The notes: generated by a model not told the origin, from the letters alone. A stretch of DNA of 64,000 nucleotides from Microbacterium profundi (GCF_000763375.1 NZ_JPSY01000001.1:1-64000), one strand, 5' to 3'. Shown: positions 16,931 through 25,927, counted from the stretch's first letter. Made by a program: numbers and translations.

Positions 16931-18003
16931 GCGAGATCACGATCACCGACCTCGTCGTGCCCGAGCGACTCGATTCTCCCGACGCCGCCGGATTCCACGC
17001 GATGGTGGCGATCGGCAACCGACAGGCCGAGGAGGATGCCGGCATCGACGATCTCGTCGAGACGGCCGAGGAGATGCTGCCGTCATGGCGCGATCAGACG
17101 GATCGAAGCCAGCGCGGATTCATCGCACACCGAGACGGTGACATCGTCGGCGCCGCCTATCTGTCCACTGCCAACGACGCGGAGGCGACCTCGGCGGAGA
17201 TGGGAATCATGGTGGAGTCCGCATGCTGGGGCGTGGGAGTGGAACAGGCTCTCCTGGAACGCGTCGAACGGGTTGCACGCGACCTCGGCCGCACGAGTGT
17301 GCAGTCGTGGACCCTGCATCCGGCCACGTCGAACGAACGGATGCTGACCCCCGCCACGGGGTGGGGGTCAGTCGCCGCCACGGCCTTGAGCGACCTCCTC
17401 ACCGCGAACGACTACGTGCTCGAGCAGGTGGAGCGCAACAGCATCCTCCCGCTGGATGGACCGCTGACGCTGGCCGAGGAGAAGCTGCGCGCGGCCAAGG
17501 CATTCGCGGGCGACGACTACCGCGTCGTGTCGTGGACCCTGCCGACGCCTGAGCATCTGCGCGCCGGATACGCCGACGTGATCTCGAGGATGGCCACCGA
17601 CGTGCCCAGCGGGGATCTCGACATCGACGCGGAGGTGTGGGACGCCGATCGCGTCGTACGCCACGACAAGAACATCGCCGACGGCGGCCAGCTGCTCTCC
17701 GTCGCAGCGGTCGAGCATGTCTCGACCGGAACGCTGGTGGCGTTCAACGAACTGGTGATCGGATCGGACCGCACCGGCGTCACCCATCAGTTCGGCACCC
17801 TCGTGGTGAAGGAGCACCGTGGCAAGCGGCTCGGCACGATCGTGAAGTGCGCGAATCTGCTGCGCTGGCGCGAGATCGCCCCGGATTCGCCGAAGATCTC
17901 GACGTTCAATGCCGAGGAGAACCGCCCGATGCTCGACATCAACGAGGCCATCGGCTTCGTTCCGGCCTCGTTTGCGGGCGGCTGGCAGAAGAAGCTCGCC
18001 TGA
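16927..18003 (+). CDS. Double-domain GNAT acetyltransferase, paralog 2
   Basis: A 358-residue paralog of the preceding protein, sharing its length, domain plan and the near-identical C-terminal segment NAEENRPMLDINEAIGF. The C-terminal acetyl-CoA loop is KEHRGKRLGTIVKCANLL. The corresponding loop in the N-terminal half (ACWGVGVEQALLERVE) is less canonical, with a Trp-Gly pair in place of Arg-Gly, so that half may be inactive. The start ATG overlaps the previous stop (ATGA). The coding DNA contains a perfect 9-bp hairpin at 17344-17371. Substrate unknown. Confidence 0.87.
   Translation: MSEITITDLVVPERLDSPDAAGFHAMVAIGNRQAEEDAGIDDLVETAEEMLPSWRDQTDRSQRGFIAHRDGDIVGAAYLSTANDAEATSAEMGIMVESACWGVGVEQALLERVERVARDLGRTSVQSWTLHPATSNERMLTPATGWGSVAATALSDLLTANDYVLEQVERNSILPLDGPLTLAEEKLRAAKAFAGDDYRVVSWTLPTPEHLRAGYADVISRMATDVPSGDLDIDAEVWDADRVVRHDKNIADGGQLLSVAAVEHVSTGTLVAFNELVIGSDRTGVTHQFGTLVVKEHRGKRLGTIVKCANLLRWREIAPDSPKISTFNAEENRPMLDINEAIGFVPASFAGGWQKKLA
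17344..17371. repeat. Perfect inverted repeat inside GNAT gene
   Basis: CTGACCCCC and GGGGGTCAG form perfect 9-bp arms around a 10-nt loop. The word resembles the family-A GACCCC core. It encodes LTPATGWGSV, where the paralog has APTGFGTIP, so the protein is not visibly disrupted. Confidence 0.6.
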
Positions 18004-18106
18004 GCAGCCGGGCCGGCTGAGGATCATCCCCCAGATGTATCTTCCGCCGGCCCAGTTCCTCCCACAGGCCGACGACGGCCGCGACGACGGCGGCGAGGCT
18101 TGAGAC
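18004..18106. other. Gap between GNAT 2 and ABC gene, with short ORF and palindrome
   Basis: A 22-codon ORF (18035-18103, starting MYLPPAQFLPQ) ends 3 nt before the ABC start; it has only a weak GAGG 13 nt upstream. Around its start GATCATC (18022-18028) and GATGTATC (18034-18041) form a rough inverted repeat, which could be an operator for an internal promoter. Confidence 0.35.
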
Positions 18107-18817
18107 ATGAACACTCCCGTCCTCCATGCTCAGTCGCTGACCAAGACGTTCGGTACCACCACGGCCCTTGCCGGGGTCGATCTGATCGTCGGGCGCGGTG
18201 AATCCGTCGCCATCATGGGTGCGTCCGGTTCGGGCAAGACGACGCTCCTGCACGTACTCGCCGGCATCACCGCGCCTGACGCCGGGAGCGTGCACTACGC
18301 CCCAGCGCATGGCGCGCCCGTCGACATCACCACGAGGAACGAACGCGAGCGATCCAAGCTTCGCCGAGAGTCGTTCGGCTTCGTCTTCCAGCAGGGATTG
18401 CTCATCCCGGAGCTCACCGCGATCGAGAACATCGCGCTCGCGCTCATGATCAACGGCACGTCCCGTCGCGTCGCGCTCGAACACGCAGCGGGCTGGATGG
18501 CGTCGCTCGGGCTGGCGGGGATGGAGGAGCGCCGCATCGGGGAGCTTTCCGGCGGGCAGGCGCAACGTGTCGCCATCGCCCGCGCTCAGGTCACCGGCGC
18601 AGAACTCGTGTTCGCAGACGAGCCCACCGGAGCGCTCGACTCTCAGACCTCGAATGACGTGATGGATGCGCTGCTGTGGTCGACGACCGGTCAGGGCCGG
18701 ACGTTGCTCGTCGTCACCCACGACAGCGAGGTCGCCGCACGGTGCTCACGCACGGTGCACGTGCGGGATGGCCATGTCATCGGCACAGAGATCGTCAACA
18801 CGGGGGTGACCGCATGA
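18107..18817 (+). CDS. ABC transporter ATP-binding protein (MacB/LolD type)
   Basis: A 236-residue ATPase of the type that energises FtsX-like permeases. Walker A GASGSGKTTL (about 39-48), Q-loop FGFVFQQGLL, signature LSGGQAQRVAIARA, Walker B ELVFADEPTGALD and the H-loop VVTHDSEVA are all complete. Its stop overlaps the permease start by 4 bp. With the permease it forms an exporter or a mechanotransmission complex; the substrate is unknown, but co-location with the GNAT cassette suggests a linked role. Confidence 0.94.
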   Translation: MNTPVLHAQSLTKTFGTTTALAGVDLIVGRGESVAIMGASGSGKTTLLHVLAGITAPDAGSVHYAPAHGAPVDITTRNERERSKLRRESFGFVFQQGLLIPELTAIENIALALMINGTSRRVALEHAAGWMASLGLAGMEERRIGELSGGQAQRVAIARAQVTGAELVFADEPTGALDSQTSNDVMDALLWSTTGQGRTLLVVTHDSEVAARCSRTVHVRDGHVIGTEIVNTGVTA

Positions 18818-20133
18818 ACGCCCGCGTGCTCGCACTCCTGCTGCGGCCTGCGCCCGGGCAGGGCAGCACGCTGGCGCTGCCCGCCACCGCGTTCGCGATG
18901 GTGACGGCGCTCGTACTCACCGTGGTCGGCGGCGCGCAGAAGTTCTGGAGCTGGACAGACCCGGATGCCGGGCTCTATCAGGCGCTCGCCGCGATCGCAC
19001 TCGTGCTGCTGGTCGTGCCGCTGGCCACTCTCGGCGGCGCAGCCGCGCGACTCTCGGCGAGAAGACGTGACGAACGATTGTCGACGTTGCGGTTGCTCGG
19101 GGTCTCTCCCGCCGGTGTCACCGGCGCGACTGTGCTCGAATCGACGATCGTCGCCGCCGTCGGATCCCTCGTCGGCGTGCTCGGCTACCTCGCACTGGTT
19201 CCGCTGGTCGGCCTCATCCCGTTCCGAGGTGAGATCCTCGGGGCAGCGGCGATCCTGCTCCCGCCGATCGGCATTCTGGCGGTCGGCGCCGGTGTCGTCC
19301 TGCTCGCCGGCATCAGCGCCGTCGTCGGCCTCCGGCAGGTCGTCATCTCACCCTTGGGCGTGCGCATGCGCACATCCGTGCCACGAGTGCACTGGGTGCG
19401 CGCTGTACTGGCCGGGCTCGTCATCGCCGGCGCGTTCGTGTTCGTACAGGTCTTCCCCGGTACGGCGGGTCTCGTCATGACGATCGCTGTGCTCGCCGGG
19501 ATGTTCGCCGTGGCTCTCGCAGTGCTGAACCTCGTCGGCCCGTGGGCGTTGAAGGTCCACGCCCAGCGCGGCCTGCGCCGTGCCGAACATCCGTCACGAC
19601 TGCTCTCCGCGCGTCTGGTGCTCGAGTCCCCCAAGGCCGCATGGCGCCAGGTGAGCGGCATCGCGATGGCGAGTTTCATGGCTGTGTTCGCCGGAACGGG
19701 CGTCGCCCTCATGAACACGATGAGCGCGACGGAATCGACGGAGAATCTGACGTTGGCCGTCGACATCCGCACCGGCCTGATCATCACGCTGGTGGCCTCG
19801 TTCCTGATGGTCGCCGTCTCGATCGGCGTGAACCAGGCGTCCAGCATCCTGGATCAGCGCGAACTGCATCGCAGCCTGCATTTCCTCGGAGTGCCGGTGG
19901 AGACCGTCGATGCCGCGCGCACCCGCGCCATCATGTCCCCGCTGCTGTTCACTGCTGTCGGCTCCGCGCTGTGCGCGGCCGTGCTGGTGTTCCCGCTCGT
20001 CGGCATCGCAGTGGTCGTCGCGCCGCTGTCGCTCGTGACGATCGCCGCGGTGGTAGCGCTGGGGATCGCCCTCGTCTGGCTGGGAGTGCGCGTGACGCGG
20101 CCCCTGCTGAGCACGGCGTTTCAGCCCGCCTGA
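18814..20133 (+). CDS. FtsX-like ABC transporter permease
   Basis: A 439-residue membrane protein with about eight or more hydrophobic segments, in two halves. Each half has a FtsX-like core: SARRRDERLSTLRLLGVSPAGV followed by helices in the first, and a second set after SSILDQRELHRSLHFLGVPVETV. Both segments after Arg/Leu-rich coupling helices are typical of MacB/FtsX permeases. No large extracellular domain is seen. The ATG overlaps the ATPase stop. Last gene of the run; the HAD gene converges 12 bp beyond. Confidence 0.9.
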   Translation: MNARVLALLLRPAPGQGSTLALPATAFAMVTALVLTVVGGAQKFWSWTDPDAGLYQALAAIALVLLVVPLATLGGAAARLSARRRDERLSTLRLLGVSPAGVTGATVLESTIVAAVGSLVGVLGYLALVPLVGLIPFRGEILGAAAILLPPIGILAVGAGVVLLAGISAVVGLRQVVISPLGVRMRTSVPRVHWVRAVLAGLVIAGAFVFVQVFPGTAGLVMTIAVLAGMFAVALAVLNLVGPWALKVHAQRGLRRAEHPSRLLSARLVLESPKAAWRQVSGIAMASFMAVFAGTGVALMNTMSATESTENLTLAVDIRTGLIITLVASFLMVAVSIGVNQASSILDQRELHRSLHFLGVPVETVDAARTRAIMSPLLFTAVGSALCAAVLVFPLVGIAVVVAPLSLVTIAAVVALGIALVWLGVRVTRPLLSTAFQPA

Positions 20134-20145
20134 GGATGCCAGGGT

Positions 20146-20760
20146 TCAGTCCGCGAGGAACCTCTCGATCGCGTCGATGGTCGCTGTGTTGTCGCAGTGC
20201 AGCACGGCGCGGATGCCGAGGGCTTCGGCCGCGTCGATATTCGGAGCGTTGTCGTCGATGAACAACACCCGGTCGGCGGTGGTCTTCATCCGCTCGAGCG
20301 CCCGCTCGAATGCACGAGCGTCGGGCTTGAGCACGCCCTGCTCGTGGCTGTAGCAGATCGGGTCGAAGACGGCGGAGAGCCCGAAGCGGCGCTCTTCCTC
20401 CTCGCGCGCTCCGTCTCCGGAGTTCGAGAGGATCGCCAGGCCGCAGCGGCCGCGCAGAGACCGGGCATGGTCGAGCAGTTCGGAGTTCTCCTCACCGCAG
20501 TAGGCGTCCCACAGTTCCACCCGCATCGACTCGATCGCCGCATCGTCGAGGCTCAGCGCTTCGGCGACGCCGCGCCAATACTCTTCGAGGACGCCCTCGT
20601 TGAGGGTGGTGTCCGGCAGATCAGCGGCGGACAGCTTCGCGTCATACTCCTCGGGGGTCAACCCGGATCGCGCGCTCCACATGGCTCGCAGCTCGGCCGG
20701 CCAGGAGTGATCGTCGACGATCTCGATGACGCCGCCGATGTCGTAGAGGATCCACTTCAT
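20146..20760 (-). CDS. HAD-family hydrolase
   Basis: A 204-residue HAD subfamily IA protein, presumably a phosphatase. Motif I is YDIGGVI near the N-terminus, with the nucleophile Asp but Gly in the place of the second Asp, as in several FDLGGV-type members. Motif II is ILSNSGD, the Lys motif GVLKPDARAFERAL and motif IV FIDDNAPNIDAAEALG. It overlaps mutM by 4 bp and ends the rnc-mutM operon. Substrate unknown. Confidence 0.9.
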   Translation of the reverse strand: MKWILYDIGGVIEIVDDHSWPAELRAMWSARSGLTPEEYDAKLSAADLPDTTLNEGVLEEYWRGVAEALSLDDAAIESMRVELWDAYCGEENSELLDHARSLRGRCGLAILSNSGDGAREEEERRFGLSAVFDPICYSHEQGVLKPDARAFERALERMKTTADRVLFIDDNAPNIDAAEALGIRAVLHCDNTATIDAIERFLAD

Positions 20761-21632
20761 CCGTACACGCTACGCGAGCGACGCTGGCACCGCGGGCAGT
20801 AGTGGCTCGAACGATTCATGAATGCCTCGCGCACGATCTCGCCGCCGCAGCGCGGGCAGGGCTGCCCACCCCGGCCGTAGGCGTTGAGCGAGTGGGCGAA
20901 GTAACCGGCCTGACCGTTGACGTTGACGTATTGCGCGTCGAAGCTCGTGCCGCCCTCGGCCAGCGCCTTCTCCAGCACCAGACGGACCTCGGAGAGAAGT
21001 CGGCGCACGGCCTGGACCGACAGCGCGCGGCCGTGGGATTCCGGATGGATGCGGGCGGCCCACAGCGCCTCATCGGCATAGATGTTGCCGACCCCGCTGA
21101 TCAGGGTCTGATCGAGGAGGATGCGCTTGATCGCGCTCGCGCGCCGACGCACGGCGGCGATGAACACCGCGTCATCGAACGCGGGGTCCATCGGGTCTCT
21201 GGCGATGTGCTGCACCTGCGAAGGGATCAGATCCGTCCCGTCGGCGACGAGTGCATCGACGGCGAGCGATCCGAAGGTGCGCTGGTCGGCGAACACGACG
21301 GCGAGTTCGCCGTGGCGCGGATGCCGGATGCCGATGCGGACGCGCTCGTGGCGCTCGGCCGGTGCATCCGGAGTGCGCAGCAGAAGCTGCCCACTCATCC
21401 CGAGGTGCGCGGTCAGCGCCGCCGAGCCGCCGAGCGGCAGCCAGAGGAACTTGCCCCGGCGCGAGGCACCTGAGACGATCGCTCCCTCGAGCCTCGCGAC
21501 GAAGTCTGCGGCGCCGGCAGGATGCCGCGTCAGCGCGCGTTCGTCGAACACCGACGCGCTGATGATCGTCGCGCCGATGACGGCGGGCGCGAGGCCGGCG
21601 CGCACGACCTCGACTTCTGGGAGCTCAGGCAC
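20757..21632 (-). CDS. mutM: Formamidopyrimidine-DNA glycosylase
   Basis: Removes oxidised purines such as 8-oxoguanine and cuts the abasic site. Length 291 residues. It begins [11 protein letters not shown] with the catalytic Pro2 and Glu3; the C-terminal zinc finger (CPRCGGE...CPRC) is intact. The GTG start overlaps the rnc stop by 8 bp, so translation is coupled. The gene order yceD-rpmF-rnc-mutM is common in actinobacteria. Confidence 0.97.
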   Translation of the reverse strand: MPELPEVEVVRAGLAPAVIGATIISASVFDERALTRHPAGAADFVARLEGAIVSGASRRGKFLWLPLGGSAALTAHLGMSGQLLLRTPDAPAERHERVRIGIRHPRHGELAVVFADQRTFGSLAVDALVADGTDLIPSQVQHIARDPMDPAFDDAVFIAAVRRRASAIKRILLDQTLISGVGNIYADEALWAARIHPESHGRALSVQAVRRLLSEVRLVLEKALAEGGTSFDAQYVNVNGQAGYFAHSLNAYGRGGQPCPRCGGEIVREAFMNRSSHYCPRCQRRSRSVYG

Positions 21633-22317
21633 TCTCGCTGAGGAATCGCCAGGCGCTGAGCGCTGCAGCCATCTCGGCGGTCTTCTTGCTGGTGCCGTCG
21701 CCGGTCATGCTCACGTCGCCCACCTGCACAGTGGCGATGAATCGTCGATCGTGATCGGGCCCGCTGGATGTCACTGAGTAACTCGGTGGCGTGGAGCCCT
21801 GACGAGCTGCGAGCTCCTGAAGGCTCGTCTTCGGATCCATCGCCGCGCCGTACCGCTCAGGATCTTCGAGCAACGGCTCCGTGAGCCGCAGCACCAGTTC
21901 CGTCGCAGCCTCTGGTCCTGCCGAGAGGTAGGTGGCACCGAACACGGCTTCCATGGTGTCGGCGAGGATCGAATCCTTGTCGCGGCCGCCGGTCTGCTCC
22001 TCGCCCCGGCCGAGAAGAAGATGCTCCCCAAGGCCGATGCCACGGGCGACCTCTGCGAGGGCGACCGTGGAGACCACGCTCGCCCGCCGCTTGGCGAGCT
22101 GACCTTCGTCGAGAGTCGGGTGCGTCGTGAACAGCATGACCGTCACCGCCTGTCCCAGCACCGAATCACCGAGGAACTCGAGCCGCTCGTTATGCGGGAT
22201 CGCCCCATGCTCGTACGCATACGAGCGATGGGTCAACGCCAACGCAAGCAGCTCAGGGTCGATATCGACCCTGAGCTTCTCGGCGAGAGGTGCCGTCCCC
22301 CCTGGGACCCCTGTCAC
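21625..22317 (-). CDS. rnc: Ribonuclease III
   Basis: Cuts double-stranded RNA in rRNA processing. Length 230 residues. The signature [13 protein letters not shown] (about 43-55) and the second acidic site [12 protein letters not shown] are present, followed by a dsRNA-binding domain ([14 protein letters not shown] ... [12 protein letters not shown]). The GTG start at 22317 lies 17 bp after the rpmF stop. Confidence 0.97.
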   Translation of the reverse strand: MTGVPGGTAPLAEKLRVDIDPELLALALTHRSYAYEHGAIPHNERLEFLGDSVLGQAVTVMLFTTHPTLDEGQLAKRRASVVSTVALAEVARGIGLGEHLLLGRGEEQTGGRDKDSILADTMEAVFGATYLSAGPEAATELVLRLTEPLLEDPERYGAAMDPKTSLQELAARQGSTPPSYSVTSSGPDHDRRFIATVQVGDVSMTGDGTSKKTAEMAAALSAWRFLSESA

Positions 22318-22334
22318 GATCGCGAGAACGTGAT

Positions 22335-22544
22335 TCAGACGTCAGCGACCTTGCGGCCCTTATACTCCATGAACAGCTCGGTACCCTGCGAGTCGGTGAC
22401 GACCTTCGCCTGGTGCGGGCGGCTGTAGACGGTCTTGCCGTTCTCGACGGTCTTGACGAGCGCGATGGGCGCTGCCTTCCACTGCGCGCGACGCGAGCGG
22501 GTGTTGGAACGGGATACCTTGCGCTTCGGGGGGTTACCAGCCAT
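22335..22544 (-). CDS. rpmF: 50S ribosomal protein L32
   Basis: Small basic ribosomal protein, 69 residues, starting [23 protein letters not shown]. It lacks the CxxC pairs of zinc-binding L32, so it is of the Cys-free type. It is placed between yceD and rnc, 2 bp after yceD, the usual arrangement. The start at 22544 is chosen on family similarity; an upstream in-frame extension is not L32-like. Confidence 0.97.
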   Translation of the reverse strand: MAGNPPKRKVSRSNTRSRRAQWKAAPIALVKTVENGKTVYSRPHQAKVVTDSQGTELFMEYKGRKVADV

Positions 22545-22546
22545 GG

Positions 22547-23110
22547 CTAACTCTCTTCTGTATTCTCGGGCCCACGGCTCTCTGCCGCGTTCCCCTGGTC
22601 TGTGATCTGTTGGAGCGCACTCCACCGAGGATCGATGGGAGCGTCTGTCTCCGCCCCGGTGCTTTCGGTCAGTCGCTCACCCGTGTTCGGGTCGAGCCCC
22701 GGGCAATCCGGCTGACACACCGGCTGAAATGGAAGTGACAATACTGCCGCTTCCCTGACAAGAGTTTCAAGATCCACGTGGTCGTCTTGAACCTCGAAGT
22801 CAGTTTCCTCATCACCAGGATACGCGAAAAGCTCCTGGAACTCGACTTCGACAGGCTCAGCGATGTCTTTCAGGCATCTTCCGCAGACGCCCTTGTAGTC
22901 GGCATCCACTGTTCCGGACGCGAGAATGCCCTCGTGGACAGACTCGAGACGCACGTCGACGTCGATCTCGGAGCCGGCTTCGTAGGAGACGATGCCTTCA
23001 CCCCACTGCTCCTTCAGGGTGACGGAGAACTGGTGCTCCCGCATCTCGCCGGGGTGTCGGACGATGTCGCGTACGGGCACCACGAATGGGCCGTTCAGTC
23101 GGGTCTTCAC
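22547..23110 (-). CDS. YceD family (DUF177) protein
   Basis: A 187-residue DUF177 protein, the standard partner of rpmF; in plants and bacteria the family is linked to 23S rRNA accumulation. Conserved CGRCLKDI and the C-terminal CQPDCPGLDPNTG, likely a metal site, are visible. The GTG start at 23110 is preceded by TAGCAT with a 6-nt gap and no ribosome site, so the operon yceD-rpmF-rnc-mutM-HAD may start with a leaderless message. Its coding DNA contains a 16-mer identical to part of a dispersed repeat at 63594-63621. Confidence 0.93.
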   Translation of the reverse strand: MKTRLNGPFVVPVRDIVRHPGEMREHQFSVTLKEQWGEGIVSYEAGSEIDVDVRLESVHEGILASGTVDADYKGVCGRCLKDIAEPVEVEFQELFAYPGDEETDFEVQDDHVDLETLVREAAVLSLPFQPVCQPDCPGLDPNTGERLTESTGAETDAPIDPRWSALQQITDQGNAAESRGPENTEES

Positions 23111-23116
23111 GCTTTC

Positions 23117-23122
23117 ATGCTA
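23117..23122 (-). promoter_or_regulatory. Leaderless promoter -10 of yceD operon
   Basis: TAGCAT on the minus strand, exactly 6 nt before the GTG of yceD. Confidence 0.5.
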
Positions 23123-23151
23123 CCCGCGGATGCTGAGAAAGGGGCCGCGCG

Positions 23152-23649
23152 TCAGAGACCGCGTGCTCCGGTGTCGAGGAGAGCGGCGACAGCGCGGGGC
23201 ACGAACGGCGAGATGTCGCCGCCCAGACCTGCGACCTGGCGCACGAGCGAACTCGAGACCATCGCGTGCGACGGATCGGGCAGCAGGAACACCGTCTCGA
23301 TGTCGGCGAGGTGACGGTTCACGATCGCCATCGGCGATTCGTAGGCCACGTCGATCTGCGAGCGGATGCCCTTCACGAGCACCCCGGCCCCGACGTCGCG
23401 GGCGTAGTCGACCAGAAGTCCCATACTCCAAGATCCGATGACGATATTGCCGCCCATGCCGTCTTCCGCGATGGACTGCTCGAGCAGCGAAAGCCGCTGG
23501 GAGATCGGCAGCATCGCCTCTTTGCCCGGGTTGTGCACGATCAGAACGTGCAGTTCGTCATACAGCTTCGCCGCCCGGCGGATCACATCGAGGTGACCGA
23601 GGGTGGGCGGGTCGAATGAACCTGGGACGACGGCGATCCGGCTACTCAC
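23152..23649 (-). CDS. coaD: Phosphopantetheine adenylyltransferase
   Basis: Fourth step of coenzyme A synthesis, adding AMP to 4'-phosphopantetheine. Length 165 residues. [15 protein letters not shown] near the N-terminus carries the nucleotidyltransferase HxGH-type motif (TLGH), and [13 protein letters not shown] matches the conserved ISSxxVR region. GTG start with AAGGAG 6-7 nt upstream. recG lies 59 bp upstream on the same strand. Confidence 0.97.
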   Translation of the reverse strand: MSSRIAVVPGSFDPPTLGHLDVIRRAAKLYDELHVLIVHNPGKEAMLPISQRLSLLEQSIAEDGMGGNIVIGSWSMGLLVDYARDVGAGVLVKGIRSQIDVAYESPMAIVNRHLADIETVFLLPDPSHAMVSSSLVRQVAGLGGDISPFVPRAVAALLDTGARGL

Positions 23650-23708
23650 TTCGACTCCTTCGTTCGCTCAGTGCATCGCATACCACCAGCCTATGGCACA
23701 CCGCGATG

Positions 23709-25889
23709 TCAGTTCTTCGCGAGAGCGGCCCTGTCGTCCTCCGTGACGCGACGGGCGATCACCTCGCGAAGACCTGCGTGCGCCGCGAGCTGCGGGTCGG
23801 CCTCGAGGATACCCTCCGCCAGTTCCCGCGCGCGTGCGATCAGCTTCGAGTCCTTGACGACCCTCAGCAGCTTGAGCGATGACCTCACACCCGACTGCGT
23901 CGAGCCGAGCACGTCGCCCTCCCCGCGCAGCTCGAGATCGACCTCCGCAAGGGCGAAGCCGTCGAGAGTCGCGGCCACCGCATCGATGCGCTCGCGGGCA
24001 AGCGAGCCGGCCTCCGCCTCGGTGACGAGCAGGCACAGCCCTGGGACCTCGCCTCGACCGACTCGCCCTCGTAGCTGGTGCAGTTGCGAGACGCCGAACC
24101 GGTCGGCGTCGAGCACGATCATCGTCGAGGCGTTCGGAACATCGACGCCGACCTCGATCACGGTCGTCGCGATCAGCAGGTCGATCTCGCCGCGTGCGAA
24201 GGCCTGCATCACGGCATCCTTCGTCTCCGACGGCATCTTCCCGTGCAGCACGGCACGTCGGAGCGTGCCGACGGTCGGATGCGTCTCGAGAGCGGCATCC
24301 AGCTGCACGACACCCCAACGCGGGCCCGAGGCGCCCTCCTCCGTGGGCACGAGCGCGGCCTGGTCTTCCTCACCGGCCGCCTTCTTCGTGGTGTCGATCG
24401 CCGCGCAGACGGCGAACACCTGCCGTTTCTGCGCGATCTCCTCCGCAGCCCTGTCCCACACACGACGGAACCAGTCGGGGTGCTCCGCCAGCGGCGCGAC
24501 GAAGGACTCGATACCGGCGCGGCCAGCGGGCATGGTGCGGATGACGGACGTGTCGAGATCACCGAACACGGTCATCGCCACGGTGCGGGGAATCGGAGTC
24601 GCCGTGAGCACCAGTGCGTGCGGGCTGGAACCCTTCGCGCGCAGCGCTTCACGCTGTTCGACACCGAAGCGGTGCTGTTCGTCCACGACGACGAGACCGA
24701 GATCGGCGAAGGTCGTCTTCTCTCCCAGCAGCGCGTGCGTGCCGACGACGATCAACGCCTGACCGGCAGCGACCCTCAGTGCGGCCTTACGGCGTGCCGG
24801 TGCCGACATCTGCCCTGTGAGCAGCGTGGGCATGAGCAGCGGTGCGAGATCGGGTCCGAGCATCTTCGTGATCGATCGCAGATGCTGGGATGCGAGTACC
24901 TCGGTCGGCGCGATCAGCGCGGCCTGCCCGCCGGACTCGGCGACCTGCAGCATGGCGCGAAGTGCGACGAGCGTCTTTCCAGATCCGACCTCGCCCTGCA
25001 CCAGCCGGTTCATGGGCCAGGCCCCGGTGAGGTCCGTCGCGATCTGGTCGCCGACGCTCTGCTGGTCGGCTGTGAGAGTGTACGGCAACATGGCGTCGAA
25101 GCGCTCGAGCAGCCCGCCCGGCTTCGCCTGACGTGGCGTGGCGTTCAGCGACCGCACGGCGGCGCGCTGCTGCAGCAGCGCGGTCTGCAGCACGAGAGCC
25201 TCGTGCATGCGAAGAGTGCGAACCGCGGGATCGACGTCGTTGCGCGCCTGCGGGCGGTGCAGTTGCACCAGAGCCGCGCGCGCCTCGAGCAGCCCCTCGC
25301 GCACCCGGATCTCGTCCGGCAGCGGATCCGGCACGTCGCCGACGTCGGGCAGCACCCTCTCGACCAGTTCGCGGAACTGTTGGCTGGAGACCGCCGAGGT
25401 CGCCGGATAGATCGGGATCGGCCGGTGCGCACGATCATCAGCACGGGCCTGAGCGCTCTCCTCGTCGTCGAAGAGCTCGACCTGCGGATGGGCGAACTGG
25501 GTGGTGTCGTTGTACATGCCGACTTTGCCGGAGAACACACCGCGCCGGCCGGGTCGCATCTCATTCGCACGCCATCGTGCCTGCTTGATGTTCTTCGCGA
25601 AGAACGTCAGCGAGACACGACCGTGCTCATCGCCGATGATCACGTCGGTCATGGCGCCGTTGCGATTGCGCATCTCACGCGCCGACGATGAGAGCACCTC
25701 GGCGACGATGGTCACCGTCTCGCCCACTGGCAGATCCCGGATGGGCGTGAGCTCGGCTGGGTCCGCATAACGGCGCGGATAGTGCGCCAGCATCTCCCCG
25801 ACCGTCGTCATGCCGAACGCCCGCTCAACCTTCTTCGCCGTAGCCGGGCCGATCGCCTCGGCGAGACTCGTGTCGAGGGAGAAGACCAT
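23709..25889 (-). CDS. recG: ATP-dependent DNA helicase RecG
   Basis: Helicase that remodels stalled forks and branched DNA. Length 726 residues. An N-terminal wedge/OB domain is followed by the helicase core with Walker A GEVGSGKTLVA, DEQH box VVDEQHRFG, TATPIPRT, and the C-terminal QLHQLRGRVGRG and SGVRSSLKLLRV of RecG. TAGACT lies exactly 6 nt before the ATG, pointing to a leaderless transcript. It diverges from rsmD over 44 bp. Confidence 0.97.
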   Translation of the reverse strand: MVFSLDTSLAEAIGPATAKKVERAFGMTTVGEMLAHYPRRYADPAELTPIRDLPVGETVTIVAEVLSSSAREMRNRNGAMTDVIIGDEHGRVSLTFFAKNIKQARWRANEMRPGRRGVFSGKVGMYNDTTQFAHPQVELFDDEESAQARADDRAHRPIPIYPATSAVSSQQFRELVERVLPDVGDVPDPLPDEIRVREGLLEARAALVQLHRPQARNDVDPAVRTLRMHEALVLQTALLQQRAAVRSLNATPRQAKPGGLLERFDAMLPYTLTADQQSVGDQIATDLTGAWPMNRLVQGEVGSGKTLVALRAMLQVAESGGQAALIAPTEVLASQHLRSITKMLGPDLAPLLMPTLLTGQMSAPARRKAALRVAAGQALIVVGTHALLGEKTTFADLGLVVVDEQHRFGVEQREALRAKGSSPHALVLTATPIPRTVAMTVFGDLDTSVIRTMPAGRAGIESFVAPLAEHPDWFRRVWDRAAEEIAQKRQVFAVCAAIDTTKKAAGEEDQAALVPTEEGASGPRWGVVQLDAALETHPTVGTLRRAVLHGKMPSETKDAVMQAFARGEIDLLIATTVIEVGVDVPNASTMIVLDADRFGVSQLHQLRGRVGRGEVPGLCLLVTEAEAGSLARERIDAVAATLDGFALAEVDLELRGEGDVLGSTQSGVRSSLKLLRVVKDSKLIARARELAEGILEADPQLAAHAGLREVIARRVTEDDRAALAKN

Positions 25890-25895
25890 GTCTGA

Positions 25896-25901
25896 AGTCT
25901 A
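25896..25901 (-). promoter_or_regulatory. Leaderless promoter -10 of recG
   Basis: TAGACT on the minus strand, 6 nt before the recG ATG. Confidence 0.5.
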
Positions 25902-25921
25902 GAGAACACCGCAGACAGCCA

Positions 25922-25927
25922 TAGGCT
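25922..25927 (+). promoter_or_regulatory. Leaderless promoter -10 of rsmD
   Basis: TAGGCT on the plus strand, 6 nt before the rsmD GTG. Only 20 bp separate it from the opposing recG -10, so the two polymerases cannot both occupy the region. Confidence 0.5.
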
